A program made the position numbers and the translations under genes. Source: Methanoregula sp. (lineage in GTDB: Archaea; Halobacteriota; Methanomicrobia; Methanomicrobiales; Methanospirillaceae). From it: 52,298 nucleotides of DNA. The DNA lies in contig NZ_JAJRCG010000018.1 in NCBI RefSeq assembly GCF_028679125.1, positions 1 to 52,298 of the forward strand, read 5' to 3'. The notes below the pieces were generated by a model that saw nothing but the letters and a program-made list of their open reading frames with translations, was not told where the DNA came from and ran no database searches. Shown in pieces: positions 25,505 to 33,630 of the stretch (its first letter is position 1; the number at the start of each line of letters is the position of its first letter).

Positions 25505-27144
25505 GTGCGACCGCGTTCATCCTTGACGGGTACGTGGACGAACCTGCCTGTCTCGGCGTTCCCCCGTATATTTCGCCCTATATCCGCACGGTTGCCGGGG
25601 CACTCATCGCTCACGGTCATACGGTCGGGTATCTCACCATCGACCAGCTGAGGAAGGATCCTATGCGGACCGCCGACCTGAACAAGGCATCCCTGCTGGT
25701 CATGATTGCGGGGGTCACGGTGCCGGGGAAGTACCTTGGTGGCACGCCCGCCACGCTCACCGAGATCCAGCAGATCGGCCACATGGTGCGGGGGCCAAAG
25801 AAACTGATCGGCGGCCCCATCGGGTTCGGCTACGCGGGGGAAGGCGGTCAGAAGGCGATCCGCCAGGTGATCAGCGGCTTTAACGCTTTCATGACCGGTG
25901 AACCTGCGGTTGCGCTGGACAATTACCTCACGGGCAACGGCCCGGCCGGGACGCTCGATTATTCCCGTACCGACCCGTGGAGCGTGGCGGGCAGCGGAAT
26001 CATTGAGCAGCACCCCGATTACCCGTACGTGATGTGCGAGCTGGAGACCGCCCGGGGCTGCTCCCACGGTGCATCGGGCGGGTGCTCGTTCTGCACGGAG
26101 CCGTTCTATGGCATGCCGAAGTACCGGAACATTCCTGCGGTTGCGGAAGAGGTGGCTGCCCTTTCTGCTCACGGGGCACGGCACTTCCGGGTAGGGCGTC
26201 AGCCTGACATCCTTGCGTACGGTGCGGGGAGCGGGGAATACCCGGCGCCGGAACCGGCAAAGATCGAGGCCCTTTTTTCAGCAATCCGCACGGCAGCTCC
26301 TGATCTTGCAACACTGCACATCGACAACACCAACCCGGAGACGATAGCCCGACACGAGGATGCTGCCCGGGAGGCCCTGCGTGCTATCATCCGGCATCAT
26401 ACTTCGGGCGATGTTGCTGCCTTCGGGATGGAGACGGCCGATCCTGCCGTTGTTGCTGCGAACAACCTCAAGGCACAGGCGGATGACGTGTTCCGGGCCA
26501 TTGAGATCGTCAACGAAGAGGGTGGGAAGCGCCGGGACAACGTGCCCGAGCTGCTGCCCGGCCTGAACTTTGTCTGCGGGCTTGCCGGTGAAACGGAACA
26601 GACCTATGACCTGAACGAGCAGTTCCTCGCCCGCGTACTGAAGGCCGGCCTCTCGGTCCGGCGGGTGAATATCCGTCAGGTGATGCCCTTTGAAGGTACG
26701 CCTGCTTACACCAGCAACACGCTCGGGAAACACGACCGCAGGTTCAAACAGTTCAAGGAGTTTGTCCGGAACAGGATCGATCTCCCGATGCTCCAGCGGG
26801 TCTTCCCCATCGGCACCGTGCTCCGGAATGTGCGGATCGAAGTGTCCGGGGATCTCTCGTTCGGCCGGCAGATGGGATCGTATCCGATCCTTGCCGGCAT
26901 TCCCGTCCGGCTTCCCGAGCGGAGCGTGATCGATGCTGTTGTCGTTGACTGGGGCATGCGTTCGATCACGGCACTGCCGGCCCCGGTGCCGGTTAACACG
27001 CTTCCCGCCGCTGCGATCAAATGGCTGCCGGGTGTGGGGAAGATGAAGGTGGCTGCTGTGATCGCCAAGCGGCCGTTTAAGGATCTTGCAGCGTACCGGA
27101 AGATTGCGGGGAACTCGGCGATTGACGAGCTCATGAAATTTTAA
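25501..27144 (+). CDS. B12-binding-like/radical SAM protein with C-terminal helix-hairpin-helix
   Basis: A 547-residue archaeal radical SAM protein of the MJ1487-like group, by overall layout. An N-terminal B12-binding-like domain (FILDGYVDEPACLGVP to about 130) is followed by a radical SAM core with the cluster cysteines in ARGCSHGASGGCSFCTEP (C187, C195, C198; spacing CX7CX2C instead of the usual CX3CX2C). A small beta domain follows (about 435-495), then a helix-hairpin-helix (IKWLPGVGKMKVAAVIAKRP) that suggests nucleic acid contact. The ATG overlaps the mptE stop by 4 bases, so it is co-translated with a methanopterin gene. The reaction is unknown; tRNA/RNA modification or a coenzyme step are both possible. 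Confidence 0.8.
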   Translation: MSATAFILDGYVDEPACLGVPPYISPYIRTVAGALIAHGHTVGYLTIDQLRKDPMRTADLNKASLLVMIAGVTVPGKYLGGTPATLTEIQQIGHMVRGPKKLIGGPIGFGYAGEGGQKAIRQVISGFNAFMTGEPAVALDNYLTGNGPAGTLDYSRTDPWSVAGSGIIEQHPDYPYVMCELETARGCSHGASGGCSFCTEPFYGMPKYRNIPAVAEEVAALSAHGARHFRVGRQPDILAYGAGSGEYPAPEPAKIEALFSAIRTAAPDLATLHIDNTNPETIARHEDAAREALRAIIRHHTSGDVAAFGMETADPAVVAANNLKAQADDVFRAIEIVNEEGGKRRDNVPELLPGLNFVCGLAGETEQTYDLNEQFLARVLKAGLSVRRVNIRQVMPFEGTPAYTSNTLGKHDRRFKQFKEFVRNRIDLPMLQRVFPIGTVLRNVRIEVSGDLSFGRQMGSYPILAGIPVRLPERSVIDAVVVDWGMRSITALPAPVPVNTLPAAAIKWLPGVGKMKVAAVIAKRPFKDLAAYRKIAGNSAIDELMKF

Positions 27145-27569
27145 AAACCGGCGTTTTCCCTTCTCCTCCTTTTCCCCCTTCCCTGTTACCTGCTCCAGGA
27201 GCCCCCACCTGCCGCTTGTAATGACGGGGGTGGGGGGTCGGGCAGATATTTTGGCCCTCACTGAATATCAGCGGTCTGCGAAGATCTTCACCGTAAAATT
27301 TCAGGATTTTTCCCTGTTTCCAACCGGCATCCGTACCAAAAAAGTGGTCCGACCCCCTACATCCCCTTCCCGTTTTCCCGTAAAATCCTGCTGTTTTACG
27401 ACGTGAAACACAGGGAATCCTGTCTTTTTTGTATGTAGGGGGTCGGATGCATTAAATGGGTACTGATCCCGCCTCTCCCTCAAGGAAAACTCAGATAAAA
27501 TAATGCACACCGGGTCTTCCCGAACAGAAACCCGGTCTGAACCTGAGAAGAAAATCCGTGAAAACGGCC
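27145..27569. repeat. Gene-free stretch with composite inverted repeat (first locus)
   Basis: No gene is supported in these 425 bases. It contains GGGGGTGGGGGGTCGGGC at 27226-27243, then a perfect 15-bp inverted repeat, TCCGACCCCCTACAT (27348-27362) and ATGTAGGGGGTCGGA (27433-27447). GTACC lies outside the left arm (27333-27337) and GGTAC outside the right arm (27458-27462). Inside the 70-base spacer sits TTTTACGACGTGAAA (27394-27408). The same three boxes (GGGGGTCG, GGGTAC, TTTTACGACGTGA-like) recur at 49.43-49.69 kb. Short T-runs on both strands between convergent genes could also end transcription. Confidence 0.6.
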
Positions 27570-28703
27570 TTAAACCTGCCGGAGTTCCGTGACCTTCAGG
27601 ATATCCGTCCGGGTCACGATCCCGACAATCTTCCCGTCAGCAACAACCGGGATCCGGCCGATATCTTTGGCCGACATGATCCGGAGAGCGTCAATAACCG
27701 GGGCCGTCGGGGGGAGCGTGATGAGGTCTTTTGTCATGATGTCCCGGACCTGCATGGCCTCGCGGTCGATGGGCGAGGTCCTGTTCACGTCAGCGAGTGT
27801 GATCATCCCGACCAGTGTGTCCCGCTCGATCACGGGGAAGCCAAGGTGCTTGCTTGAGTACATCATGGCAATCACCTGGCTGACCGGCATGGTCGAACCG
27901 ACGGTTGTCACGGGAGTGCTCATCATGGAGCCTACGGACACATCCTGGAGGAGGTGACTGTATTTCACGGCACTCGACTCCATGTTTGCCCCGATGTAAA
28001 TGAAGAGGGCGATCAGGATCAGGAACGGCGAGAAGGCAAAGAGGCCGATGATCCCAAAGACGATGGCAAAACCCTTCCCGATATCCGCAGCGATCTTGGT
28101 TGCCTGGTGCAGGGGCATCCGCTTGGCAAGCCAGGCCCGGAGCACCCTGCCGCCGTCCATGGGGAATGCCGGGATGAGGTTGAAGGCGCAGAGGATGATG
28201 TTGAGCACGCCCAGGTACCCGAGGATGAAGATGAGCACGCCCGCCCATCCCGGATCGGTTGTGACTGACGGAACGGCATAGATCAGCAGGGAACAGATGA
28301 GCCCGAAAATGAGGCTCGCGATCGGCCCGACAATCGCCATGGGAAGTTCGGCCTTCGGGTCGGGAACGCCTTCCTCCATGGTCGCGATGCCGCCGAAGAT
28401 CATCAGGGTGATGCTGTTGATCGCAATGCCCTTTGCCCGTGCCACCAGCGAATGGGCCAGCTCGTGCACGAGGACCCCGAAGAAGAGACCGAAGGCCACG
28501 ATCGTCCCGAGCACGTACGGCATGTACCCCGCCGTTGCGATCGAGACGTCGATCGGGACCTGGTAGATCTCCCTGAGCATGTCGATGGTGAGGGTGATCT
28601 GGCTGCCGATGATCCAGGCAAAGAGCGGGATCACCAGCAGGAACGTGTAGTGGATCAGGATCGGAATCCCAAATAAACGCCCGATACGAAACGATCCGTC
28701 CAT
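27570..28703 (-). CDS. Site-2 protease family membrane metalloprotease with two CBS domains
   Basis: A 377-residue M50-type intramembrane zinc protease. The first zinc motif is VLVHELAHSLVARAKG (HExxH form HELAH), and the third ligand lies in NLIPAFPMDGGRVLRAW. About six membrane helices span residues 10-245. The C-terminal 120 residues form a pair of CBS domains (DVSVGSMMSTPVTTVGS and VRDIMTKDLITLPPTAP, each with a GIPVV/GFPVI strand), which usually bind adenine nucleotides and may regulate the protease by energy state. Family members cleave membrane-bound regulators; the substrate is not evident. It is divergent from the PRC-barrel gene, with a TATA-like AGTATATAC between them. Confidence 0.93.
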   Translation of the reverse strand: MDGSFRIGRLFGIPILIHYTFLLVIPLFAWIIGSQITLTIDMLREIYQVPIDVSIATAGYMPYVLGTIVAFGLFFGVLVHELAHSLVARAKGIAINSITLMIFGGIATMEEGVPDPKAELPMAIVGPIASLIFGLICSLLIYAVPSVTTDPGWAGVLIFILGYLGVLNIILCAFNLIPAFPMDGGRVLRAWLAKRMPLHQATKIAADIGKGFAIVFGIIGLFAFSPFLILIALFIYIGANMESSAVKYSHLLQDVSVGSMMSTPVTTVGSTMPVSQVIAMMYSSKHLGFPVIERDTLVGMITLADVNRTSPIDREAMQVRDIMTKDLITLPPTAPVIDALRIMSAKDIGRIPVVADGKIVGIVTRTDILKVTELRQV

Positions 28704-28754
28704 AATAAAGGGTTATCTTTTTAACTCTTAAGTATATACTTTCATCTGATAACG

Positions 28755-29024
28755 ATGGAAACCCAGATTACCGAACTGTTCCAGCTGCAGATCTATACGG
28801 ACAAGGGTATGTTCATTGGTGAGGTCGAAGATGTCGTCATCGATGTTGACTCCAAGAAGATTGAGTCGCTTGTCGTCAGTAAGGTCAACGACCAGCTCTT
28901 CGAGCTCAAGAACTTCAAGGGTCTCAAGATTCCCTACCGGATCATCAGCGCAATCGACGACATTGTCCTGATCCGCCACCTGCCCGGTGCGTTTGCCGGC
29001 GGCAACGGCGGGGAAGAAGAATAA
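28755..29024 (+). CDS. PRC-barrel domain protein
   Basis: An 89-residue single PRC-barrel domain: alternating strands (QIYTDKGMFIGEVEDVVID, KIESLVVSKVND, GLKIPYRIISAIDDIVLI) ending in a Gly-rich acidic tail. PRC barrels act in RNA processing (RimM-like) and, in archaea, as small proteins linked to cell division and membrane partners. The length and KIPYR-x-I-x-A-x-D-D-I-V motif are typical of the euryarchaeal stand-alone group. TATA-like AGTATATAC at 28731 lies about 24 bases from the ATG, suggesting a very short leader. Confidence 0.85.
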   Translation: METQITELFQLQIYTDKGMFIGEVEDVVIDVDSKKIESLVVSKVNDQLFELKNFKGLKIPYRIISAIDDIVLIRHLPGAFAGGNGGEEE

Positions 29025-29091
29025 GCCAACAGGCACGCGAGAACAGCGGGAGAATCACCCCCATATTTTCGTACTCCCGCAGGGTACTTTT

Positions 29092-29829
29092 ATGGAAAAC
29101 CGGGAAATCTTCTCTACGATAACCGCTATCGCTCCTGTTTTTGTACGGCTTGACGGCAGGGCATTCCACCGTCTCACGGACACGCTCGGGCTTGAGAAGC
29201 CGTTCGACGAGTTCTTCCATAAGGCGATGGTGACGGCCTGCACCTCGCTGGTTTCCGACAGCGGGCTGAACCCGGATCTTGCCTACACGTTCTCGGACGA
29301 GATCAGCCTCTATTTCACGAAACTCCCGTTCTCCGGCCGGGTGGAGAAGATCGATTCGGTGGCGGCCTCCTTTGCAGCCAGTTCCTTTACTCTCGCCCTT
29401 GGCGGGACGACGCTTGTTGCTTTCGATGCCCGGGTCATCCCGGCAACCCCGGAATATGCCATCGAGTACCTGGTCAACCGGCAGAACGAGGCGTGGCGCA
29501 ACCACATCAATGCCTATTGCCAGCAGGCACTCATCGAGGAAGGGATGGATGCGAAGAAGGCCGCAGAGCAGCTCAAGGGTCTCCAGTCAAAGGATCTTCA
29601 CGAGATGATGCATATCCGGGGCTTCAACCTCGCCACTACCCCGGCATGGCAGCGGAGGGGTACGCTCGTGTACAAGAAGCTCACCGAGAAGGAAGGGTTC
29701 AACCCGATAACAAAGGAGACGGTGGTTGCCGAGCGGAGTGCGGTTACCGCGGAGCCTGAACTGCCGTTGTTTACCACGCCGGACGGGCAGGCATTTTTAA
29801 GAAAGATCCTGGGATCCGGGCAGGGCTGA
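29092..29829 (+). CDS. thg1: tRNA(His) guanylyltransferase Thg1 family protein
   Basis: Adds nucleotides in the 3'-to-5' direction at the 5' end of tRNA; eukaryotic Thg1 adds G-1 to tRNA-His, and archaeal relatives make template-dependent 5'-end repairs. The 245 residues show VRLDGRAFHRLTDTLGLEKP (first metal carboxylate), AYTFSDEISLYF (the invariant D-E pair), the HINNLYNT-like HINAYCQQAL and MHIRGFNLATTPAWQRRG with VYKKL. The start is ATG 29092, preceded by AGGGTACTTT; the frame opens earlier at 28987 but only with non-family sequence. It follows the PRC-barrel gene on the same strand. Confidence 0.9.
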   Translation: MENREIFSTITAIAPVFVRLDGRAFHRLTDTLGLEKPFDEFFHKAMVTACTSLVSDSGLNPDLAYTFSDEISLYFTKLPFSGRVEKIDSVAASFAASSFTLALGGTTLVAFDARVIPATPEYAIEYLVNRQNEAWRNHINAYCQQALIEEGMDAKKAAEQLKGLQSKDLHEMMHIRGFNLATTPAWQRRGTLVYKKLTEKEGFNPITKETVVAERSAVTAEPELPLFTTPDGQAFLRKILGSGQG

Positions 29830-30078
29830 CACGCCCCCCGCCGTACCGAACCTGCACCTCCGTCGTGAGCGGATCGCCCGGGTGAGCAGGTATCTCATCG
29901 TGTAATCTCGTTTCTCATCCTGCGAGTTTACCGTTATATTCAGCCGGTCTCTTGTCTCCACCGTTTTTTAGTATCCAAATCTTTTTTAACCCGCGTTTGC
30001 AAATGTTCCAAAATACCGTCATAAATCCGTTTAAACACGATTCCGTCTCAATTATATTGATTTTTTCAAAAAAGAAAG

Positions 30079-30086
30079 TATAAATA
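30079..30086 (+). promoter_or_regulatory. Strong TATA box upstream of a small transcript candidate
   Basis: TATAAATA preceded by GAAAG (a good BRE-like element), in a very AT-rich run (30000-30110). The predicted transcription start is near 30110, a few bases before AAAGGAGGTG (30113-30122). No annotated-size gene begins here on this strand, so the promoter serves either the 24-residue peptide frame or a small RNA. Confidence 0.5.
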
Positions 30087-30127
30087 CAACTATAGTAAAC
30101 TATCCCCTATCCAAAGGAGGTGTTGTT

Positions 30128-30202
30128 CTGTTCGATTGGGGATGGCTTATTCAGCTCATCATTGCAGTCCTCCAGGCTATTGCACAGAATCTGCCCGTAT
30201 AA
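30128..30202 (+). CDS. Candidate 24-residue hydrophobic peptide with perfect Shine-Dalgarno sequence
   Basis: After AAAGGAGGTG (30113-30122) a frame opens at CTG 30128. It encodes 24 residues beginning FDWGWLIQLIIAV after the start and continuing LQAIAQNLPV, then TAA. The peptide has a Trp-rich start and one amphipathic/hydrophobic helix, like small membrane-active or membrane-anchored peptides. No ATG, GTG or TTG is available in this frame, so the start is unusual and the call is weak. The stop codon sits in the loop of a GC-rich hairpin. Frames on the other phases (GTG 30120) and a reverse frame (30107-30304, 65 codons) are also open here, so the region may be an RNA gene instead. Confidence 0.3.
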   Translation: MFDWGWLIQLIIAVLQAIAQNLPV

Positions 30203-30217
30203 CCGGGCAGCCTGGAG
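30170..30217 (+). terminator. Nested GC-rich hairpin at the end of the small transcript candidate
   Basis: CTCCAGG (30170-30176) pairs with CCTGGAG (30211-30217), and CTGCCCG (30191-30197) with CGGGCAG (30204-30210), both perfectly, with a 6-base loop containing the TAA stop. The 3' arms are contiguous, whereas the 5' arms are separated by a 14-base bulge. It could stop or protect a short RNA, or be the functional core of one. Confidence 0.45.
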
Positions 30218-30315
30218 CAGAGAAAAATTCCACTCCTTTTCAATACGATCCTTCTGGAATCGGATCATCCAAAGTTCATCAGAACGAATGCAAGTCACGT
30301 ACAAGGGGAATTTCT

Positions 30316-30321
30316 AAAAAA
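30316..30321 (-). terminator. Oligo-T stop signal after ileS
   Basis: On the reverse strand six T residues follow the ileS stop by about 22 bases (seen as AAAAAA on the forward strand). This is a probable end of the ileS transcript and argues against read-through into the 30.1-30.3 kb region. Confidence 0.35.
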
Positions 30322-30342
30322 GAACCGGAGGGGACGACTGAA

Positions 30343-33300
30343 TCACTCAGCCTTCCCAATCCCGACAATCATCGCAACGCCTTCCACGTCCCACTCCTTG
30401 ACGGATGCAAAGCGTGATGCATCGGGCTTTGATCCGTCTTGTGAAAACACGAAGGACTTTGCCCGGACCTCGTCGCCGATCATGGCAATGGCAGCACCGG
30501 TGTTGATCAGGGCAAGCACCCGCCTGTCGCCAACCGCTACTTCTGCATTGATATTGTCCTCGACTGCGAGATCGAGCTGCTTCCTCATGTCCTGGATCCG
30601 CCGGATCACTTCGCGTGCATAGCCTTCCGCTTCGAGATCCGGGGTGAGGGCAACGTCCACGTACACCATCGCATCGGTCATGGGGGCCGAGAAGAGATCT
30701 GCCGGGAGCTTCTCGGTGAAGGTCACGTGTTCGCTGCCGATCTCGAAGACCGCCCCCTCGCTCTCCAGCCGGAACTTCTGCCCGGCATCGACCGCGGCCT
30801 TGATCGCGTTGCCGTCAGCCGCCTCGATGAGGCCCTTGATTTTGAACGAGTCCTTGCCGAACCCTTTTCCGAGGGCCTTCATGACCGGCTCGGCATGCCA
30901 GCCGATCCGATCCCACCGGCCCATGACCACGGTGACCTTGCGGGCATTAGCCCGGTCCATGCAGACCGTATTGAGCCGCCCGATGGCAGCCTTCACCGGC
31001 TCGGCACTGGTGACCACCGTTACTTCAGAGACCGGCCACCGGAGTTTCCGCTTGCCGGCCTGCCGGGCATTTGCCGATGCCTCGTCGAACGAGCGGACGA
31101 TCTCGACTGCATGTTCCAGATCCTGGTCCAGGAGCGTTGATTCCCCGGCATTCCAGTCGAGCATATGGATGCTTGCGGGATCGTTCGCACACCGGAGGTT
31201 CTGGTAGAGTTCCTCGGTGATGTGCGGGCAGAAAGGGGCAAGAAGCCCGGTCAGCCGGCGCATCACGTAATACATCGTCTCGTACGCAAAGACCTTCTGC
31301 TCGGACTCGCCCTCGAGCCACATCCGGGGCCGGACGAGCTGGACGTACCAGCGCGAGAGGTCTTCGAGGATGAAGTTCAGAAGTTCGCGGGTTGCCCGGT
31401 GGAGCTGGCACTCCTTGGTCGCGGTATCGACAATGGATGCGACCGTGTTGATTCGTGAAATGATGAACCGGTCCTCGTCCGGCATCTGCCGGATATGGGC
31501 CCGGATATACGCATCGTCCCAGACCCCGTTCTTTGACGCGGGCTCGAACCTGTCGAGGATCATATAGGGCAGCGGGAAGCGGTACACGTTCCAGAGAATG
31601 TTCATCGCCCGGTTGACGGTACCGACGCTCTCCCAGTTGAACTTCAGGTCGTCCCACGGTGCCGATGAGGAGAGAACATAGAGCCGGAGCACGTCCACGC
31701 CGACCTTCCCGATCACATCGCCCGGGCTCACCACGTTCCCGAGACTTTTACTCATCTTCTTGCCCTCTGCGTCAAGGGCAAACCCGTGCATGCAGACGCT
31801 CTTGTAGGGCGCCTTGCCGAAAGCGATGGTGCTTGCGCCCAGCTGGGAGTAGAACCAGCCCCGGGTCTGGTCCTGCCCTTCAGTGATGAAGTCCGCAGGC
31901 CAGTATTTTTCAAAGTCCTGCGTGTTCTTCGGGAACCCGAGCGTTGCCCACGAGGCGACCCCGGAGTCGAACCAGACGTCGAAGATATCCCCGACCCGCT
32001 TCATCGTGCCGCCACAGGTGCACGGGATGGTAATTTCATCGACATACGGGCGGTGGGGATCGGTAAGCGGTTTGCCGCTCAGTTTTTCCAGTTCCGCGAT
32101 GGTGCCTACCACCTTGTAGGTGTCGCACTTGTCGCAGACCCAGACCGGGATCGGGATGCCCCAGTAGCGCTGGCGGGAGATGCACCAGTCGCGGGCCTCC
32201 TTGATCCAGTCATAGAACCGGGCGCTGCCGGCCCACTCGGGATACCACGTCACCTTCTCCACTTCCGAGAGCATCAGATCCCGCATCTCGGAAGCCTTCA
32301 GGAACCACTGCGATGTTGCCCGGAAGATGATGGGGGTCTTGCACCGCCAGCAGTGGCCGTACCGGTGTGTGACCATCTCCTTTGCCAGCAGGTAACTGCC
32401 AAGGGCTGCAAGCACATTATCGTTTGACTCCCTGACAACCTGGCCGGCAAAGATCCCGGCCTCGTTCCGGAACTTCCCGGCACCGTCAACGGGGCAGACG
32501 ATGGGCAGGCCTTCCTTGGTCCCGAGCACGTAGTCGTCCCAGCCGTGGCCGGGGGCGATATGGACCATACCGGTATTTTCGAGGGCAACGAAATCTGCCG
32601 CAACGACCCGGTGCTGGATCTCCCGCTGTAAGGGCACCTGCTCCTTGAGGGGGGACTCGTATGTCCACCCGATGAGTTCAGCGCCCTTCTTCTTCTCCAC
32701 GACCGCGTAGTCCTTGAACCGGCCCTTCTTCAGCACGGTCTTGACGAGGGGCTCTGCTATCCAGAGATACTCCTCTTTTCCATCTTTCTTGGCGAGTACT
32801 CTCGCGTACTCGAACTCTTTTGAGACTGCCACCGCTACGTTGGCCGGCAGGGTCCACGGAGTCGTTGTCCAGATGACGAGGAACTCATTGGTCTTTCCGA
32901 TGAGGGGGAACTTGACGAAGACCGAGGGGTCGGTCTCGTCCCAGTACTCCACTTCGGCGTCCGCGATCGCCGTCTCGCACCGGGGGCACCAGTTCACGAC
33001 CCGGTTGCCGCGTTCGACCATACCCCGTTCCTGTGCCTTCGCCAGCGTCCACCACGCCGCTTCGATATACTCGGTCTTCACGGTCTGGTATGCGCCCGGG
33101 AAGTCGAGCCAGATACCGAGACTCGCAAACTGTTCGTCCATCAGCAGTTTGTTCTTGATCGCGAACTCCCGGCACTTCTCGATGAACGGCTGGATGCCGA
33201 ACGTCTCGATGTCTTTTTTGGAGGTGAACCCGAGCGCCTGCTCGACCTTCACTTCAATGGGGAGGCCGTGCATGTCGTAGCCGGCCCGGTCAATGACATT

Positions 33301-33528
33301 GCGGCCGTTCATCCGGTAATACCGCAGGATGGAATCCTTGATGATCTTGTTCCACGCGGTCCCGATGTGGATCTCCCCGGTGGTATACGGTGGCCCGTCC
33401 ACGAAGAAGAACGGCTTGCCTCCGGCCCGGTGCTGCTTGACAGTCTTGTAGGTATCGCGGGTGCGCCAGTACTCCTGCACCCCGCGTTCTATCTCCTGCG
33501 CATTGAAGTTCGCGGTGACTTCCTTCAA
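30343..33528 (-). CDS. ileS: Isoleucyl-tRNA synthetase
   Basis: Class I synthetase that charges tRNA-Ile. The HIGH motif is GEIHIGTAWNKI (His about residue 54), the KMSKS loop is KKMSKSLGNVVSPGD (about 591-595), the WCISRQRYWGIPIPVW connective region is canonical and the editing domain lies between. About 1061 residues is the usual archaeal/eukaryotic-type length. I choose TTG 33528 (KEVTANFNAQEIERG), since GAGGGG lies 5 bases upstream and the protein then begins at the standard family position. The frame is open to 33597 with an ATG at 33555, so the annotated start may be longer. The anticodon-binding domain begins near AHIRQMPDEDRFIISR. Confidence 0.97.
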   Translation of the reverse strand: MKEVTANFNAQEIERGVQEYWRTRDTYKTVKQHRAGGKPFFFVDGPPYTTGEIHIGTAWNKIIKDSILRYYRMNGRNVIDRAGYDMHGLPIEVKVEQALGFTSKKDIETFGIQPFIEKCREFAIKNKLLMDEQFASLGIWLDFPGAYQTVKTEYIEAAWWTLAKAQERGMVERGNRVVNWCPRCETAIADAEVEYWDETDPSVFVKFPLIGKTNEFLVIWTTTPWTLPANVAVAVSKEFEYARVLAKKDGKEEYLWIAEPLVKTVLKKGRFKDYAVVEKKKGAELIGWTYESPLKEQVPLQREIQHRVVAADFVALENTGMVHIAPGHGWDDYVLGTKEGLPIVCPVDGAGKFRNEAGIFAGQVVRESNDNVLAALGSYLLAKEMVTHRYGHCWRCKTPIIFRATSQWFLKASEMRDLMLSEVEKVTWYPEWAGSARFYDWIKEARDWCISRQRYWGIPIPVWVCDKCDTYKVVGTIAELEKLSGKPLTDPHRPYVDEITIPCTCGGTMKRVGDIFDVWFDSGVASWATLGFPKNTQDFEKYWPADFITEGQDQTRGWFYSQLGASTIAFGKAPYKSVCMHGFALDAEGKKMSKSLGNVVSPGDVIGKVGVDVLRLYVLSSSAPWDDLKFNWESVGTVNRAMNILWNVYRFPLPYMILDRFEPASKNGVWDDAYIRAHIRQMPDEDRFIISRINTVASIVDTATKECQLHRATRELLNFILEDLSRWYVQLVRPRMWLEGESEQKVFAYETMYYVMRRLTGLLAPFCPHITEELYQNLRCANDPASIHMLDWNAGESTLLDQDLEHAVEIVRSFDEASANARQAGKRKLRWPVSEVTVVTSAEPVKAAIGRLNTVCMDRANARKVTVVMGRWDRIGWHAEPVMKALGKGFGKDSFKIKGLIEAADGNAIKAAVDAGQKFRLESEGAVFEIGSEHVTFTEKLPADLFSAPMTDAMVYVDVALTPDLEAEGYAREVIRRIQDMRKQLDLAVEDNINAEVAVGDRRVLALINTGAAIAMIGDEVRAKSFVFSQDGSKPDASRFASVKEWDVEGVAMIVGIGKAE

Positions 33529-33630
33529 AAAAACCCCTCGTGAAATTCCCTGCATCCGTATGGACGGTGGAATATGCGATAGATACGTTGGTGCCACTGC
33601 ACAAAGTAGTTTTCTTGGATGTGGCTGATA

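Noticed and set aside
27226..27462. G-run inverted repeats as a replication origin (ORB-like boxes)
   Set aside because: Archaeal ORB elements also have G-strings, but no cdc6/orc1 gene is nearby, the boxes differ from the usual ORB core, and the second copy lies 22 kb away beside decayed genes.
30107..30304. A 65-codon reverse frame (SDELWMIRFQKDRIEKEW...) downstream of ileS
   Set aside because: It has only TTG/GTG starts, no ribosome binding site, follows an oligo-T stop signal, and opposes a better promoter and Shine-Dalgarno signal on the other strand. Kept only as an alternative explanation.
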